This document shows, piece by piece, positions 5,213 through 5,493 of a DNA stretch of 5,493 bases; within the stretch, counting starts at the first letter, position 1, and the number at the start of each line of letters is the position of its first letter. A program made the translations under genes and the position numbers. The DNA is from Singulisphaera sp. GP187 (GTDB lineage Bacteria > Pseudomonadota > Gammaproteobacteria > Burkholderiales > Burkholderiaceae_C), in NCBI GenBank assembly GCA_943327965.2, contig CALPYQ020000135.1, forward strand, positions 1 to 5,493, given 5' to 3'. The notes beneath the pieces are model-generated. The model did no database searches and was not told the DNA's origin. It saw only the letters and a list, made by a program, of their open reading frames with translations.

Positions 5213-5493
5213 TCAAGCTCCCTGCAAAATCAAGGCGCCTTGCTCACTCATGACACCGCCGGTGCCAGAGACATAGGCCAAGTCGTGGCGCTTTAATTGG
5301 CGCGCATCAGCGCGGCCTTGAATTTGGTGCACAGCTTCAATCACTTGGGTCATGCCGCCTGCGCTGCCTGTTTGGCCAAAGCTCAATTGACCGCCGTGGG
5401 TGTTCATGGGGAAATCGCCCTGGAAGGTGAAATTGTGATCGCGCAAGAATTGCAAGCCTTCGCCTTTTTTGCAAAAGCCAGCGTCTTCAAGGG
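5213..5493 (-). CDS. Partial C-terminus of an SCP2/lipid-transfer-type thiolase-like protein (possible aldolase)
   Basis: The frame is open to the window edge and gives the last 92 residues, ending at a TGA at 5213-5215. The start LEDAGFCKKGEG and the phrase MNTHGGQLSFGQTGSAGGM are typical of the C-terminal domain of SCP2-type thiolases, as is the following helix TQVIEAVHQIQG. Degradative thiolases carry a GHP His at the second region and a catalytic Cys near SGTGGVM; here these positions read Gln-Thr and Thr-Gly. The same losses occur in lipid-transfer-protein/thiolase-like partners of DUF35 proteins such as Ltp2, which perform retro-aldol cleavage rather than classical thiolysis. The N-terminal domain with the first catalytic Cys is outside the window, so this remains an inference. 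The next gene starts 2 bases after the stop, suggesting coupled production and a physical complex. Confidence 0.82.
   Translation of the reverse strand, partial: LEDAGFCKKGEGLQFLRDHNFTFQGDFPMNTHGGQLSFGQTGSAGGMTQVIEAVHQIQGRADARQLKRHDLAYVSGTGGVMSEQGALILQGA
5218..5223 (-). promoter_or_regulatory. Shine-Dalgarno site of the DUF35-MaoC gene
   Basis: On the minus strand AGGGAG stands 7 bases before ATG 5210, inside the last codons of the thiolase-like gene. It fixes the start and indicates that the two genes are translated from one message. Confidence 0.75.

Noticed and set aside
5211..5216. Two-codon longer start (TTG 5216) for the DUF35-MaoC gene
   Set aside because: ATG 5210 has an AGGGAG site at ideal spacing and the TTG would sit too close to it.
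5213..5455. An 80-residue small protein at the right edge
   Set aside because: Its apparent start is an internal TTG Leu codon; the frame stays open to the window end and the extra residues match a thiolase C-terminal domain, so it is a fragment of a larger gene.

Overview
The window looks like a piece of chromosome from a catabolically versatile betaproteobacterium, probably in the Burkholderiales and plausibly Comamonadaceae-like. I infer this from protein style, moderate GC, dense gene packing and gene content; no rRNA or other marker gene is present. All recognisable genes fit degradation of an aromatic or alicyclic compound that carries a side chain. No mobile elements, tRNAs, rRNAs or CRISPR arrays were seen.

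Layout. At the left edge, the first 44 codons of a gene on the minus strand read leftward out of the window. They resemble the start of an acyl-CoA-dehydrogenase-fold flavin monooxygenase (HsaA / HPAH-C2 type). A 244-bp divergent control region follows, with several short inverted repeats and a pair of 8-bp direct repeats spaced exactly 20 bp apart. Rightward from it runs a compact three-gene operon: a flavin reductase with a fused MarR-like domain (379-1359), a meta-cleavage-product C-C hydrolase (1383-2222) and a 2-hydroxypenta-2,4-dienoate hydratase (2227-3018). A strong hairpin that overlaps the hydratase stop codon closes this operon.

A second operon on the minus strand converges on the same hairpin. 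In transcription order it holds the C-terminus of an SCP2/lipid-transfer-type thiolase-like protein (partial, right edge), a DUF35(OB-fold/zinc ribbon)-MaoC fusion protein (4263-5210) and a 12-helix MFS transporter (3063-4211).

How the genes may work together (inference). The divergent oxygenase and the reductase would form a two-component flavin monooxygenase that hydroxylates a phenolic ring. An extradiol dioxygenase, not in this window, would open the catechol. The hydrolase would split the ring-fission product, and the hydratase would begin conversion of the released dienoate towards central metabolism. The aldolase and acylating aldehyde dehydrogenase that normally follow are also absent here. 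The convergent operon would handle a CoA-linked side chain by hydration followed by a thiolase-like or retro-aldol cleavage, with the MFS protein importing a substrate or exporting an intermediate. The layout recalls steroid catabolism (Hsa/Tes and ChsH2-Ltp2 logic), but the true substrate cannot be read from the sequence.

The most noteworthy points are the sensor-like MarR domain fused to the reductase, the DUF35-MaoC fusion next to a thiolase-like protein lacking the usual His and second Cys, and the structured divergent control region.
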